Below are positions 31,960-41,108 of a DNA stretch of 64,000 nt, piece by piece (position 1 is the stretch's first letter; each line of letters starts with the position of its first letter). The DNA is taken from positions 1,922,001 through 1,986,000 of the forward strand of contig NZ_JAMLIE010000001.1 of the NCBI RefSeq assembly GCF_023954335.1, written 5' to 3'. The notes beneath the pieces are model-generated. The model was not told where the DNA came from, made no database searches, and was given only the letters and a program-made list of their open reading frames with translations. This DNA comes from Aquamicrobium sp. (GTDB taxonomy: Bacteria; Pseudomonadota; Alphaproteobacteria; Rhizobiales; Rhizobiaceae). The translations under genes were made by a program, and so were the position numbers.

Positions 31960-32577
31960 ATGCAGAACGCGGCTCCCTTCCTCTCCGGCTTCTTCCTCGG
32001 CCTGTCGCTGATCGTCGCCATCGGCGCGCAGAACGCCTTCATCCTGCGGCAGGGGCTGCTGCGCCGGCACGTCTTCGTGCTGTGCCTGATCTGCGCCCTG
32101 TCCGACGCGCTGCTGATCGCCGCCGGCGTCGCCGGCCTCGGCACGCTGGTCTCGTCCTCGCCCACCCTCATCACCGTGGTGACGATCGGCGGGGCGGCGT
32201 TCCTGTTTTCCTATGCGTTCATCGCCTTTCGCCGGGCGTGGCGGCCGCAGGCACTGCATGCCGCGAGCGCCGGGGCGGGCGACCTCAAGGCGGCGGTCGC
32301 CGCCTGCCTCGCCTTCACCTTCCTCAACCCGCATGTCTATCTCGACACGGTGGTGCTCGTCGGGTCGCTGTCGGCGCAATATGTCGGGAACGAGCGGCTG
32401 GTCTACGGCGTCGGCGCGATGCTCGCGTCCTTCGTCTGGTTCTTCGCTCTTGGGTATGGGGCGCGGCTGCTTCAGCCGGTCTTCGCCAGGCCCTCGGCCT
32501 GGCGGGTGCTCGATATCCTGATCGGGCTGGTGATGACCGCGATCGGCCTCAGCCTGCTAGGCGGGCTTGGCGGCTAG
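31960..32577 (+). CDS. LysE/ArgO-type amino-acid exporter
   Basis: This 205-aa protein has six hydrophobic helices and the LysE-family start LSLIVAIGAQNAFILRQG, followed by the ICALSDALLIAAGVAG and ACLAFTFLNPHVYLDT segments. The family exports basic amino acids such as lysine or arginine. The start follows a GGAGGAG site. No adjacent LysR-type regulator is present. The last 21 bp overlap the small convergent gene at 32557. Confidence 0.92.
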   Translation: MQNAAPFLSGFFLGLSLIVAIGAQNAFILRQGLLRRHVFVLCLICALSDALLIAAGVAGLGTLVSSSPTLITVVTIGGAAFLFSYAFIAFRRAWRPQALHAASAGAGDLKAAVAACLAFTFLNPHVYLDTVVLVGSLSAQYVGNERLVYGVGAMLASFVWFFALGYGARLLQPVFARPSAWRVLDILIGLVMTAIGLSLLGGLGG

Positions 32578-32736
32578 CTTCTTTTTCGCCGGCGCCTTCT
32601 TCTGGACATGGATCAGCGCGGCGTTGAGCGCGCCCGAACCGATCTTGCCATAGTGCGCGGTCAGCTTGGCGTATTTCGCGCGCTGGGCGCGTTCGCGTTC
32701 GGCTTCGATTGCTGGATGGGCGGCTGTGCGTTGCAT
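32557..32736 (-). CDS. 59-aa basic Lys/Ala-rich protein
   Basis: A short ORF starts MQRTAAHPAIEAERERAQRAK and ends VQKKAPAKKKLAAKPA. It is highly basic, with a helical first half and a histone-H1-like Lys/Ala/Pro tail, so it may bind nucleic acid (inference). It overlaps the LysE gene's 3' end by 21 bp on the other strand. Its family is not recognised. Confidence 0.5.
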   Translation of the reverse strand: MQRTAAHPAIEAERERAQRAKYAKLTAHYGKIGSGALNAALIHVQKKAPAKKKLAAKPA

Positions 32737-32894
32737 TGTGGGTCCCCTGAGCGCCCCTTTCCGGCGCGTGATTGAACATGCCCTTTTCTCCCGCAGGATT
32801 GGGACGGAATGGTGTCGGGACAGGGGTATTTCAGTGCCTTGCCGGCAACTCTTTCCCGACATGTTTAATAAAATCCTACCTATTGGCCGAAGCC

Positions 32895-32923
32895 TTGACG
32901 GCGAAGGGCCGGAAAGCGATAAA
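32895..32923 (+). promoter_or_regulatory. Predicted sigma-70 promoter of cysS
   Basis: TTGACG (32895-32900) and GATAAA (32918-32923) are separated by 17 bp. It lies about 130 bp upstream of cysS, in the 318-bp interval 32737-33054, which otherwise has no gene. Near the cysS start, CCCTGGCC/GGCCAGGG forms a hairpin that touches the GGGAGAG ribosome site. Confidence 0.5.
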
Positions 32924-33054
32924 GCAGGCGATGAGAACGCCTTTCGCCATTACCGGCATTTGCATTATCGGCTAGCGCCTCCGCTGGCCCGGCCGTTTTC
33001 GCTTCTCCTTCCCCGATAGGCAAAACGCCCTGGCCAGCCGGCCAGGGAGAGACC

Positions 33055-34484
<1,430 letters not shown>

Positions 34485-34488
<4 letters not shown>

Positions 34489-34868
34489 TCGACCATGCGG
34501 GAATCGCGGTGAAGGACTGGCAAAAGGCGAAGGCCTTTTACGACGCGGCGCTGGCGCCGCTCGGCGCCAGCCTCCTCTACATGGTGCCGGAAGAGTACAC
34601 CGGCGGCGCGAAGGTCGGCGGCTACGGCCGCGACAAGCCGGATTTCTGGCTGCACGAGGGGGCAGAGCCGGGTCCTGGCCGCCACTATGCCTTCACGGCG
34701 GCAAGCCGTGCCGAGGTCGACGCCTTCCACGCCGCTGCCCTTGCCGCCGGCGGCCGCGACAACGGCGCGCCCGGCCCGCGCCCGCACTATCACGAGCACT
34801 ACTACGGCGCGTTCGCGATCGATCCCGACGGCAACAATATCGAGGCGGTCTGCCACAGACCACATTAG
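34485..34868 (+). CDS. VOC-family (glyoxalase-like) protein
   Basis: This 127-aa protein has the bab-bbb repeats of vicinal-oxygen-chelate enzymes: MIDHAGIAVKDWQKAKAFYD at the start, HYAFTAASRAEVDAFH in the middle and YYGAFAIDPDGNNIEAVCH at the end. Metal ligands would be His4 and the terminal Glu, with another His near 67. Substrate is unknown. It overlaps cysS by 4 bp. Confidence 0.9.
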
Positions 34869-34950
34869 CCGCGAGAAAGGCAGCCAGATCAATGAGCTAC
34901 CCGATGAGCCGGAATCATCCCGTCAGGCGTCTCAGGAAGAGGTCGAAGCC

Positions 34951-35436
34951 ATGAGCCTCGACAACAAGCCCGTCTATACCGGCGGTTGCCAGTGCGGCGC
35001 GGTGCGCTTCCGCATCGAGGGCGCGCTGTTGAACGCCTCGATCTGCCATTGCCGCATGTGCCAGAAGGCGTTCGGCAATTTCTACGCGCCGCTCGCCACC
35101 GCGCCCGAAGGCGGGCTGTCGTGGACGCGCGGCGAGCCGAAACTCTTCCGCTCGTCGAACCATGTCAGCCGTGGCTTCTGCGCCGAATGCGGCACGCCGC
35201 TGACCTACGAGGCCCCGGACGGGGTGGCGCTCGCCATCGGCGCCTTCGACCACCCGGAGGAGATCGCGCCGACGATCCAGTTCGGCGTCGAGCGCAGGCT
35301 TCCTTACGTCGACGCGATCCCCGCTTTGCCGGCGCGCGTCACCGAGGACGACATGGAAGCGGCCGCCTTCCTCGCCTCGGTCGAGAGCTGCCAGCATCCC
35401 GACCACGACACCGAAAACTGGGAGAAGCGGCCATGA
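34951..35436 (+). CDS. GFA-family zinc protein (glutathione-dependent formaldehyde-activating-like)
   Basis: This 161-aa protein has the GFA zinc pattern: GGCQCGAVRFRIEG, then SICHCRMCQKAFG and GFCAECGTPLTYE. These supply the seven conserved Cys of the fold. Family members are linked to glutathione-formaldehyde chemistry, but many have no proven activity. ATG 34951 gives a short leader before the Cys motif. The stop overlaps the pip start by 4 bp. Confidence 0.93.
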   Translation: MSLDNKPVYTGGCQCGAVRFRIEGALLNASICHCRMCQKAFGNFYAPLATAPEGGLSWTRGEPKLFRSSNHVSRGFCAECGTPLTYEAPDGVALAIGAFDHPEEIAPTIQFGVERRLPYVDAIPALPARVTEDDMEAAAFLASVESCQHPDHDTENWEKRP

Positions 35437-36389
35437 CCGGTCTGCGCACGCTCTATCCGCCGATCGAACCGTTCGAGGCCGGGCATCTCGACGTCGGCGA
35501 CGGCCACGCGATCTACTGGGAGCGGGTAGGGACGAAGGGCGCGAAGCCCGCAATCTTCCTGCATGGCGGGCCGGGCGGCGGCATCTCGCCGGCGCATCGG
35601 CGCCTGTTCGATCCCGCGCTCTACGACGTGATGCTGTTCGACCAGCGCGGCTGCGGCCGCTCCACGCCTCATGCCGAACTCGAGGCCAACACGACGTGGC
35701 ATCTTGTCGCCGACATCGAGCGCCTGCGGCAGATGATGGGCGTCGACAAATGGCTGGTCTTCGGCGGCTCGTGGGGCTCGACGCTGGCGCTCGCCTATGG
35801 CGAGACGCATCCGGGCCATGTCAGCGAGATGGTGCTGCGCGGCATCTACACGCTGACGAGGGCCGAGCTCGACTGGTATTACCAGTTCGGCGTCTCCGAG
35901 ATGTTCCCCGACAAGTGGGAGCGCTTCCTCGCGCCGATCCCCGAGGCCGAGCGCGGCGACATGATGGCGGCCTACCGCCGGCGGCTGACCAGCCCGGACC
36001 GCGCCGCGCGCATCGCGGCCGCCAAGGCGTGGAGCCTGTGGGAGGGCGAGACGATCACGCTGCTGCCGGAGCCGGAAACCAGCGACCGCTTCGGCGAGGA
36101 CGAGTTTGCCTTGGCCTTCGCCCGCATCGAGAACCATTTCTTCGTCCACGGCGGCTGGCTGGAGGAGGGGCAGCTCCTGCGCGACGCGCACAGGCTCAAG
36201 GGCATCCCTGGCGTCATCATCCATGGCCGCTACGACATGCCATGCCCGGCGCGCTACGCCTGGCAGCTCGCGAGGGCGTGGACGGACGCCGATTTCTTCC
36301 TGGTCGAGGGCGCGGGCCACGCCTATTCCGAGCCCGGCATCCTCGACCGGCTGATCTACGCCACCGACAGGTTCGCGGGGAAGGCATGA
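35433..36389 (+). CDS. pip: Proline iminopeptidase (prolyl aminopeptidase)
   Basis: This alpha/beta-hydrolase removes N-terminal proline from peptides. The 318-aa protein has the oxyanion motif HGGPGGGISPAHRRLFDP, VMLFDQRGCGRSTPH, the nucleophile GGSWGSTLAL (about residue 110), Asp in IIHGRYDMPCP and His in GAGHAYSEPG. All match family S33. It overlaps GFA upstream and a short ORF downstream (ATGA), so the cluster is tightly coupled. Confidence 0.95.
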   Translation: MTGLRTLYPPIEPFEAGHLDVGDGHAIYWERVGTKGAKPAIFLHGGPGGGISPAHRRLFDPALYDVMLFDQRGCGRSTPHAELEANTTWHLVADIERLRQMMGVDKWLVFGGSWGSTLALAYGETHPGHVSEMVLRGIYTLTRAELDWYYQFGVSEMFPDKWERFLAPIPEAERGDMMAAYRRRLTSPDRAARIAAAKAWSLWEGETITLLPEPETSDRFGEDEFALAFARIENHFFVHGGWLEEGQLLRDAHRLKGIPGVIIHGRYDMPCPARYAWQLARAWTDADFFLVEGAGHAYSEPGILDRLIYATDRFAGKA

Positions 36390-36511
36390 GCGCGAAGGAA
36401 CGCATCTATCTCTTTGATACGACTCTCGACGGCCCGTCCGCCCGCAGCCGCGAAGCGGGCGAGGACGGACAAATCAGGGAATCCGTCGCGCGGCACGGGG
36501 GCGCAGGATGA
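36386..36511 (+). CDS. 41-aa ORF whose start duplicates the start of CimA
   Basis: The peptide begins MSAKERIYLFDTTL then DG, versus MSGKERIYLFDTTL then RDG in CimA at 36508. Fourteen of the first 14 residues differ only at position 3, but the DNA has many synonymous changes, so the copies are old or were separately kept. The rest (PSARSREAGEDGQIRESVARHGGAG) is unrelated. The region includes a GCCCGC/GCGGGC hairpin flanked by CGTCC/GGACG. It overlaps pip (ATGA) and cimA (ATGA), suggesting a translated leader, or the remnant of a partial duplication. Confidence 0.5.
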   Translation: MSAKERIYLFDTTLDGPSARSREAGEDGQIRESVARHGGAG

Positions 36512-38124
36512 GCGGAAAAGAGCGAATCTATCTGTTCGACACGACCTTGCGCGACGGCCAGCAGACGCCGGGCGTCGATTTCTCGGTCGAGGACAAGATC
36601 GTCATCGCCCGCATGCTCGACGAGTTCGGCTTCGACTATGTCGAGGGCGGTTATCCGGGCGCCAACCCGACCGACACCGCGTTCTTCCGCGAGAAACGGA
36701 CGGCGCGGGCGAAGTTCGCCGCCTTCGGCATGACTAAGCGGGCGGGCGTCTCCGCCTCCAACGATCCCGGCCTTGCCGCGCTGGTCTCCACCCCGGCCGA
36801 CGCCATCTGCTTCGTCGCCAAGAGCTGGGACTATCACGTGCGCGTCGCGCTCGGTTGCACCAACGAGGAGAACCTCGATTGCATCGCTGCCTCCGTCGAG
36901 GCGGCGCGCGCCGCCGGCAAGGAGGCGATGATCGATTGCGAGCATTTCTTCGACGGGTTCAAGGCCAATCCCGACTACGCGCTGGCCTGCGCCAGAACCG
37001 CCTGCGGGGCCGGCGCGCGCTGGGTGGTGCTGTGCGACACCAATGGCGGCACCCTGCCGTCGGAGGTGCGCGAGATCGTCGCCAAGGTCATCGCCGCCGG
37101 CATCCCGGGCGAGCGCCTCGGCATCCATGCCCATGACGACACCGGCCAGGCGGTCGCCAACTCGCTGGCGGCGGTCGAGGCCGGCGTGCGGCAGATGCAG
37201 GGCACGCTGAACGGCATCGGCGAGCGCTGCGGCAACGCCAACCTGATCTCCATCGTGCCGACGCTGATGCTGAAGCCGACCTTCGCCGCGCGCTTCTCCA
37301 CCGGCATCTCCCGCGACAGGCTGGCGGACATCTCCCGGCTCTCCCACGCCTTCGACGAGCTGCTCAACCGCGCGCCCGAGCCGCAGGCGCCTTATGTCGG
37401 TGCCTCGGCCTTCGCCACCAAGGCCGGCATCCACGCCTCGGCGCTGCTCAAGGAGCCGCAGACCTACGAGCACGTCCCCCCTGAGGCGGTCGGCAACAGC
37501 CGCCGGGTCATGGTCTCCGATCAGGGCGGCAAGTCGAACTTCATCACTGAGCTGAAGCGGCGCGGCATCGCGGTCGCCAAGGACGATCCGCGCCTCGACA
37601 CGCTGATCGCGCTGGTCAAGGAGCGCGAGGCGGAAGGGTATGCCTATGAGGGGGCGGACGCGAGCTTCGAGCTTCTGGCGCGGCGCACGCTCGGCACCGT
37701 GCCGGGCTTCATCCACGTCGATTCCTTCCGCTGCATGGTCGAGCGCCGCCACGACGCCAACGGCCATCTGCGCACGGTGTCGGAGGCCATCGTCAAGCTT
37801 ACCATCGACGGCGAGCAGCGCATGTCGGTGGCCGAGGGCGACGGCCCGGTCAACGCGCTCGACATCGCGCTGCGCAAGGACCTCGGCCGCTACCAGGGCG
37901 AGATCGCCGACATGGCGCTGGTCGATTTCAAGGTGCGCATCCTGAACGGCGGCACCGAGGCCATCACCCGCGTCCTGATCGAATCGCGCGATTCGACCGG
38001 CGCGCGCTGGTGGACGGTCGGCGTGTCGGAAAACATCATCGACGCCTCGTTCCAGGCGCTGATGGACGCCATCGTGTACAAGCTGGTGAGGAACCGCGAG
38101 GCCGGCGCGGCCGCGGCCGAATAG
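36508..38124 (+). CDS. cimA: (R)-citramalate synthase
   Basis: CimA condenses pyruvate with acetyl-CoA, opening the citramalate route to 2-oxobutyrate and isoleucine. The 538-aa protein has LFDTTLRDGQQTPGVDFS (catalytic signature, residues 9-26), DCEHFFDGFKANP, VLCDTNGGTLP, the metal-binding HAHDDTGQAVANSLAAV, and a C-terminal allosteric LeuA-like dimer domain. The GQQTPGV sequence is typical of CimA rather than homocitrate synthase. Its start overlaps a short ORF that repeats its first 14 codons. Confidence 0.93.
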   Translation: MSGKERIYLFDTTLRDGQQTPGVDFSVEDKIVIARMLDEFGFDYVEGGYPGANPTDTAFFREKRTARAKFAAFGMTKRAGVSASNDPGLAALVSTPADAICFVAKSWDYHVRVALGCTNEENLDCIAASVEAARAAGKEAMIDCEHFFDGFKANPDYALACARTACGAGARWVVLCDTNGGTLPSEVREIVAKVIAAGIPGERLGIHAHDDTGQAVANSLAAVEAGVRQMQGTLNGIGERCGNANLISIVPTLMLKPTFAARFSTGISRDRLADISRLSHAFDELLNRAPEPQAPYVGASAFATKAGIHASALLKEPQTYEHVPPEAVGNSRRVMVSDQGGKSNFITELKRRGIAVAKDDPRLDTLIALVKEREAEGYAYEGADASFELLARRTLGTVPGFIHVDSFRCMVERRHDANGHLRTVSEAIVKLTIDGEQRMSVAEGDGPVNALDIALRKDLGRYQGEIADMALVDFKVRILNGGTEAITRVLIESRDSTGARWWTVGVSENIIDASFQALMDAIVYKLVRNREAGAAAAE

Positions 38125-38206
38125 GGGCATGCCGCGGCCATCCATCAGCGCGGCTGCTGCCTCCATCAGTATTTTGCGCTGGTCGGGCATGCCGCGCCGG
38201 GCTAGA

Positions 38207-39240
38207 TGTGAGCTTTCGGGAGGTTGTCCATTCGGACCGGACCGGGGAGACTGGAGTTACCAAGCTTCAGCATCCACCGGAGGGTCCGAATGAACATCCA
38301 CAAGAATGCCCGCCTGACGCCGTTGCGTCGAGAGGAGATGGCGCTGTCGGTGATTGAGGGGCGTCTTTCCCAAGCCCATGCGGCACGGACCTATGGCGTG
38401 TCGGCGAAGATCGTGGCGCGCTGGGTGGAGCGCTACAAGGCGGAAGGGCGGTCCGGCATGGGCGACCGATCCTCGCGGCCCGCCCATATGCCGCAGGCCA
38501 CCGCGGCGTCGATCGCCGAGCGTATTGTGGTGCTGCGTCGGCTGCGCTGGACCGGCAAGCACATTGCCCATGAGGTTGGCGTCTCGCCGGCCACCGTCAG
38601 CCGGGTGCTCAGGCGCGCCGAGCTGTCGCGGCTCAAGGACATCGAGCCGGCCGCGCCGGTCAGGGCGCTACGAACGTGCCCATCCCGGCGAGATGATCCA
38701 TATCGACATCAAGAAACTCGGCCGGTTCGACCGCGTCGGCCATCGCATCACCGGCGATCGGCGCGGCCAGTCCAACAGTCGCGGCATCGGCTGGGAGTTC
38801 GTCCATGTCGCCATCGACGATGCCTCGCGCATCGCCTTCAGCCAGATCCTGCCCGACGAGAAGAAGCAAAGCGCCGTCGCCTTCCTCACGGCGGCAGTCG
38901 CCTACTACGCCAGCCTCAGAATCACCGTCACTCGCGTCATGACCGACAACGGCTCGTGCTATCGCTCGAAGGCTTTCGCGCGCTTGCCGCGAATTCGGCC
39001 TCAAGCACATCCGAACCAGGCCCTACACGCCGCGCACAAACGGCAAGGCCGAGCGCTTCATCCAGACCGCCTTGCGCGAGTGGGCCTATGCCGTGGCCTA
39101 TCCGACATCACGCCACCGTGCCGCTGAACTGCCGATCTGGCTCCACCGCTACAATTGGCATCGCCCGCATGGCAGCCTAAAGTCCAAACCACCAATCAGT
39201 CGCCTCCATCTAACCGGCGACAACCTCTTGAGGCTCCACA
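38207..39240 (+). mobile_element. IS481-family insertion sequence, degenerate
   Basis: This 1034-bp element is bounded by TGTG…CACA. The inverted ends share TGTG, a central TC and the block GAGGTTGTC (15 of 22 bp). Both sides carry the direct repeat GCTAGA (38201-38206 and 39241-39246), the target duplication. It encodes a single IS481-type transposase that is frameshifted twice. It sits 82 bp after the cimA stop and disrupts no recognisable gene. The CTAG-containing target resembles the CTAGAGC ends of other repeats in this window. Confidence 0.8.
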
Positions 39241-39245
39241 GCTAG
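38290..39245 (+). pseudogene. IS481-family transposase, broken by two frameshifts
   Basis: The frame starts MNIHKNARLTPLRREEMALS, with an N-terminal HTH (HAARTYGVSAKIVARW) and the DDE core: HIDIKKLGR (first Asp), VMTDNGSCY (second Asp) and a Glu in KAERFIQT. An extra G at 38663-38665 shifts the frame before RYERAHPGE, and loss of a GC pair in the GCGCGC run near 38978-38984 shifts it before REFGLKHIRTRPY. The final codons LLRLHS run through the IS end; the TAG stop (39243-39245) lies in the target duplication. With both shifts the protein would be inactive, unless they are sequencing errors. Confidence 0.82.
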
Positions 39246-39410
39246 AGCGTTCTCCATGGGCCCCGCGCCGGACATGCAGGAAAACAACGACATAGGGCAT
39301 CGGAGGCGGTCCGCACCGCCAAAGGCGCTCCCGGGCCTCCGGCCGGCGTTCCGGGCTCGCAAGCCCCGACCCCGCGAGCGGGCGGCGCGAAGAGGAAAAC
39401 GGTCAGGCCC

Positions 39411-40376
39411 ATGCATGAACACGTGACGCCGGCAGGCAAGGACGGGCACACCGCCGGGCCCGACACCCCCGACCTCGCCGTCGCCGGATCCTCCGAAGAC
39501 GACGCGGCGGCACGGCGTGGCTTCCTGCTCGCCTTCTCTGCGTATTTTGTGTGGGGGTTCATGCCTTTCTACATGAAGGCCATCGCTCACATTCCCGCCA
39601 TCGAGGTCGTCGCGCATCGGGTCATCTGGTCGGTGCCGGTCGCCGGAGCGGTGCTTCTGGCGCTCGGGCGCACCGCCGATCTCAAGATCGCGCTGCGCTC
39701 GCCGCGCACCCTCGCCATGGCAGCGCTAACGGCGGCGCTCATCTCCGTCAACTGGGGCATCTATATCTGGGCCATCGCGGTAGAGCGCACCGTCGAATCG
39801 GCGCTCGGCTACTACATCAACCCGCTGATGACGGTGCTGCTGGGGGCGACGCTTCTCGGCGAGCGGCTCGACAGGATGCAGATCATCGCCATCGCGCTCG
39901 CCGTCGTCGCCGTAGCGGTGCTGACGGTCGAGAGCGGCGGCGTGCCGTGGGTGTCGCTTTCGCTGGCGCTCACCTTCGCGGCCTACGGCTATTTCCGCAA
40001 GACGCTGCCCATCGGCCCGAGCCAGGGCTTCTTCCTCGAGGTGCTGCTGCTGGCGGCGCCGTGCCTTGCCTATATCGTCTGGCTGGAGGCATCGGGGGAG
40101 GGACATTTCCTCGGCGGCAGCTGGGCCGATGTCGGCCTCCTCGTTCTGGCCGGGCCGTTCACGGCGATCCCGCTCATCCTCTACGGCTTCGGCGCGAAGA
40201 TGCTGCGCATCTCCACCATCGGCATCATGCAGTACATCACGCCGACGCTGATCGCGCTGATCGCCGTCTTCGCCTTCGGCGAGCCGTTCGGGCTCGACCG
40301 CATGATCGCGTTCGCGCTGATCTGGGTGGCGCTGGCGCTCTATTCCTGGTCGGTGCTGTTTCGCAGGCGGACCTGA
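39411..40376 (+). CDS. rarD: RarD-family EamA transporter
   Basis: This 321-aa permease has ten predicted helices. It has the RarD-specific GFLLAFSAYFVWGFMPFYMKAIA start, VVAHRVIWSVPVAGAVLL, and the C-terminal ISTIGIMQYITPTLIALIAVF. The 35-residue Gly/Ala/Asp-rich N-terminus is longer than usual and may begin too early. RarD was described as a chloramphenicol-sensitivity protein; its substrate is unknown. The IS481 element lies 170 bp upstream. Confidence 0.9.
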   Translation: MHEHVTPAGKDGHTAGPDTPDLAVAGSSEDDAAARRGFLLAFSAYFVWGFMPFYMKAIAHIPAIEVVAHRVIWSVPVAGAVLLALGRTADLKIALRSPRTLAMAALTAALISVNWGIYIWAIAVERTVESALGYYINPLMTVLLGATLLGERLDRMQIIAIALAVVAVAVLTVESGGVPWVSLSLALTFAAYGYFRKTLPIGPSQGFFLEVLLLAAPCLAYIVWLEASGEGHFLGGSWADVGLLVLAGPFTAIPLILYGFGAKMLRISTIGIMQYITPTLIALIAVFAFGEPFGLDRMIAFALIWVALALYSWSVLFRRRT

Positions 40377-40379
40377 ATC

Positions 40380-40994
40380 TCAGAGCCTGCCGATGACGCG
40401 CGTGTCGCCTTCGGCGGCGGCCTCTGCGAAGGCGGCGGCCTGCGTCATCACCGCCGGCACCACCGCCTCGGCCGCGTCCACCACCAGCGGCTTCACCAGA
40501 TGGCCGGTATGGACGAAGCCTTCGGCCCGCATGTGATCGAGCAGCGCCAGCATCGGGTTCCAGAACCCGTCTATGTTGACGAAGGCGATGGGCTTGCGGT
40601 GGCGGCCGAGCTGCGCCCAGGTCATGATCTCGACCACCTCCTCCAGCGTCCCAATGCCGCCCGGCAGCGCCACAAAGGCGTCCGATTTCTCGAACATCGT
40701 GTGCTTGCGGGTGTGCATGTCCTCGGTGACGATGACGTCGTCGAGGGTGCCGAGGGCTGTTTGAGACGCTTCCTTGTTGATCAGGAAGCGCGGGATGATG
40801 CCTGTAACCCTGCCGCCGGCCTCCAGCGTGCCACGGGCGACCGCGCCCATGATGCCCTTGGTGCCGCCGCCATAGACGAGCTGGACGCCGGCTTCCGCCA
40901 TGGACCGGCCCAGCGCATAGCCGGCCGTGACATAGGTTCCGTTGCGGCCGGAAGAGGAGCCGCAATAGACGCAGATGGATCGAATCGGGTTCAT
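40380..40994 (-). CDS. LOG-family (TIGR00730) protein
   Basis: This 204-aa Rossmann-fold protein has SICVYCGSSSGRN, LVYGGGTKGIMGAVA and the lysine-decarboxylase-like PGGIGTLEEVVEIMTWAQ motif (about residues 112-129). LOG proteins hydrolyse the ribose-5-phosphate from AMP-cytokinin conjugates; many bacterial members act as purine nucleotide phosphoribohydrolases. The activity here is inferred. It is convergent with rarD (3-bp gap). Confidence 0.9.
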   Translation of the reverse strand: MNPIRSICVYCGSSSGRNGTYVTAGYALGRSMAEAGVQLVYGGGTKGIMGAVARGTLEAGGRVTGIIPRFLINKEASQTALGTLDDVIVTEDMHTRKHTMFEKSDAFVALPGGIGTLEEVVEIMTWAQLGRHRKPIAFVNIDGFWNPMLALLDHMRAEGFVHTGHLVKPLVVDAAEAVVPAVMTQAAAFAEAAAEGDTRVIGRL

Positions 40995-41108
40995 GCGACG
41001 GATTGGACGCTTCAGCCGCCCAAAGGGTCAAGCGGCAGGGCCGGCCTTTTTGTTGTAGCTGCGGGAAAAACAGGCTAGACGCGGGATAACTGGCAAAGGA
41101 AAAAGTCG

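Noticed and set aside
32895..33054. T-box leader before cysS
   Set aside because: T-boxes are not expected in Proteobacteria and no T-box sequence or terminator/antiterminator pair is visible. A simple promoter and a small hairpin explain the region.
36386..36511. Classical Ile attenuator leader peptide
   Set aside because: The short ORF has only two Ile codons, and no terminator with a T-tract follows.
38125..38206. Remnant of a gene interrupted by the IS481 element
   Set aside because: The flanks on both sides do not join into a continuous reading frame with a recognisable product. The insertion is in intergenic DNA.
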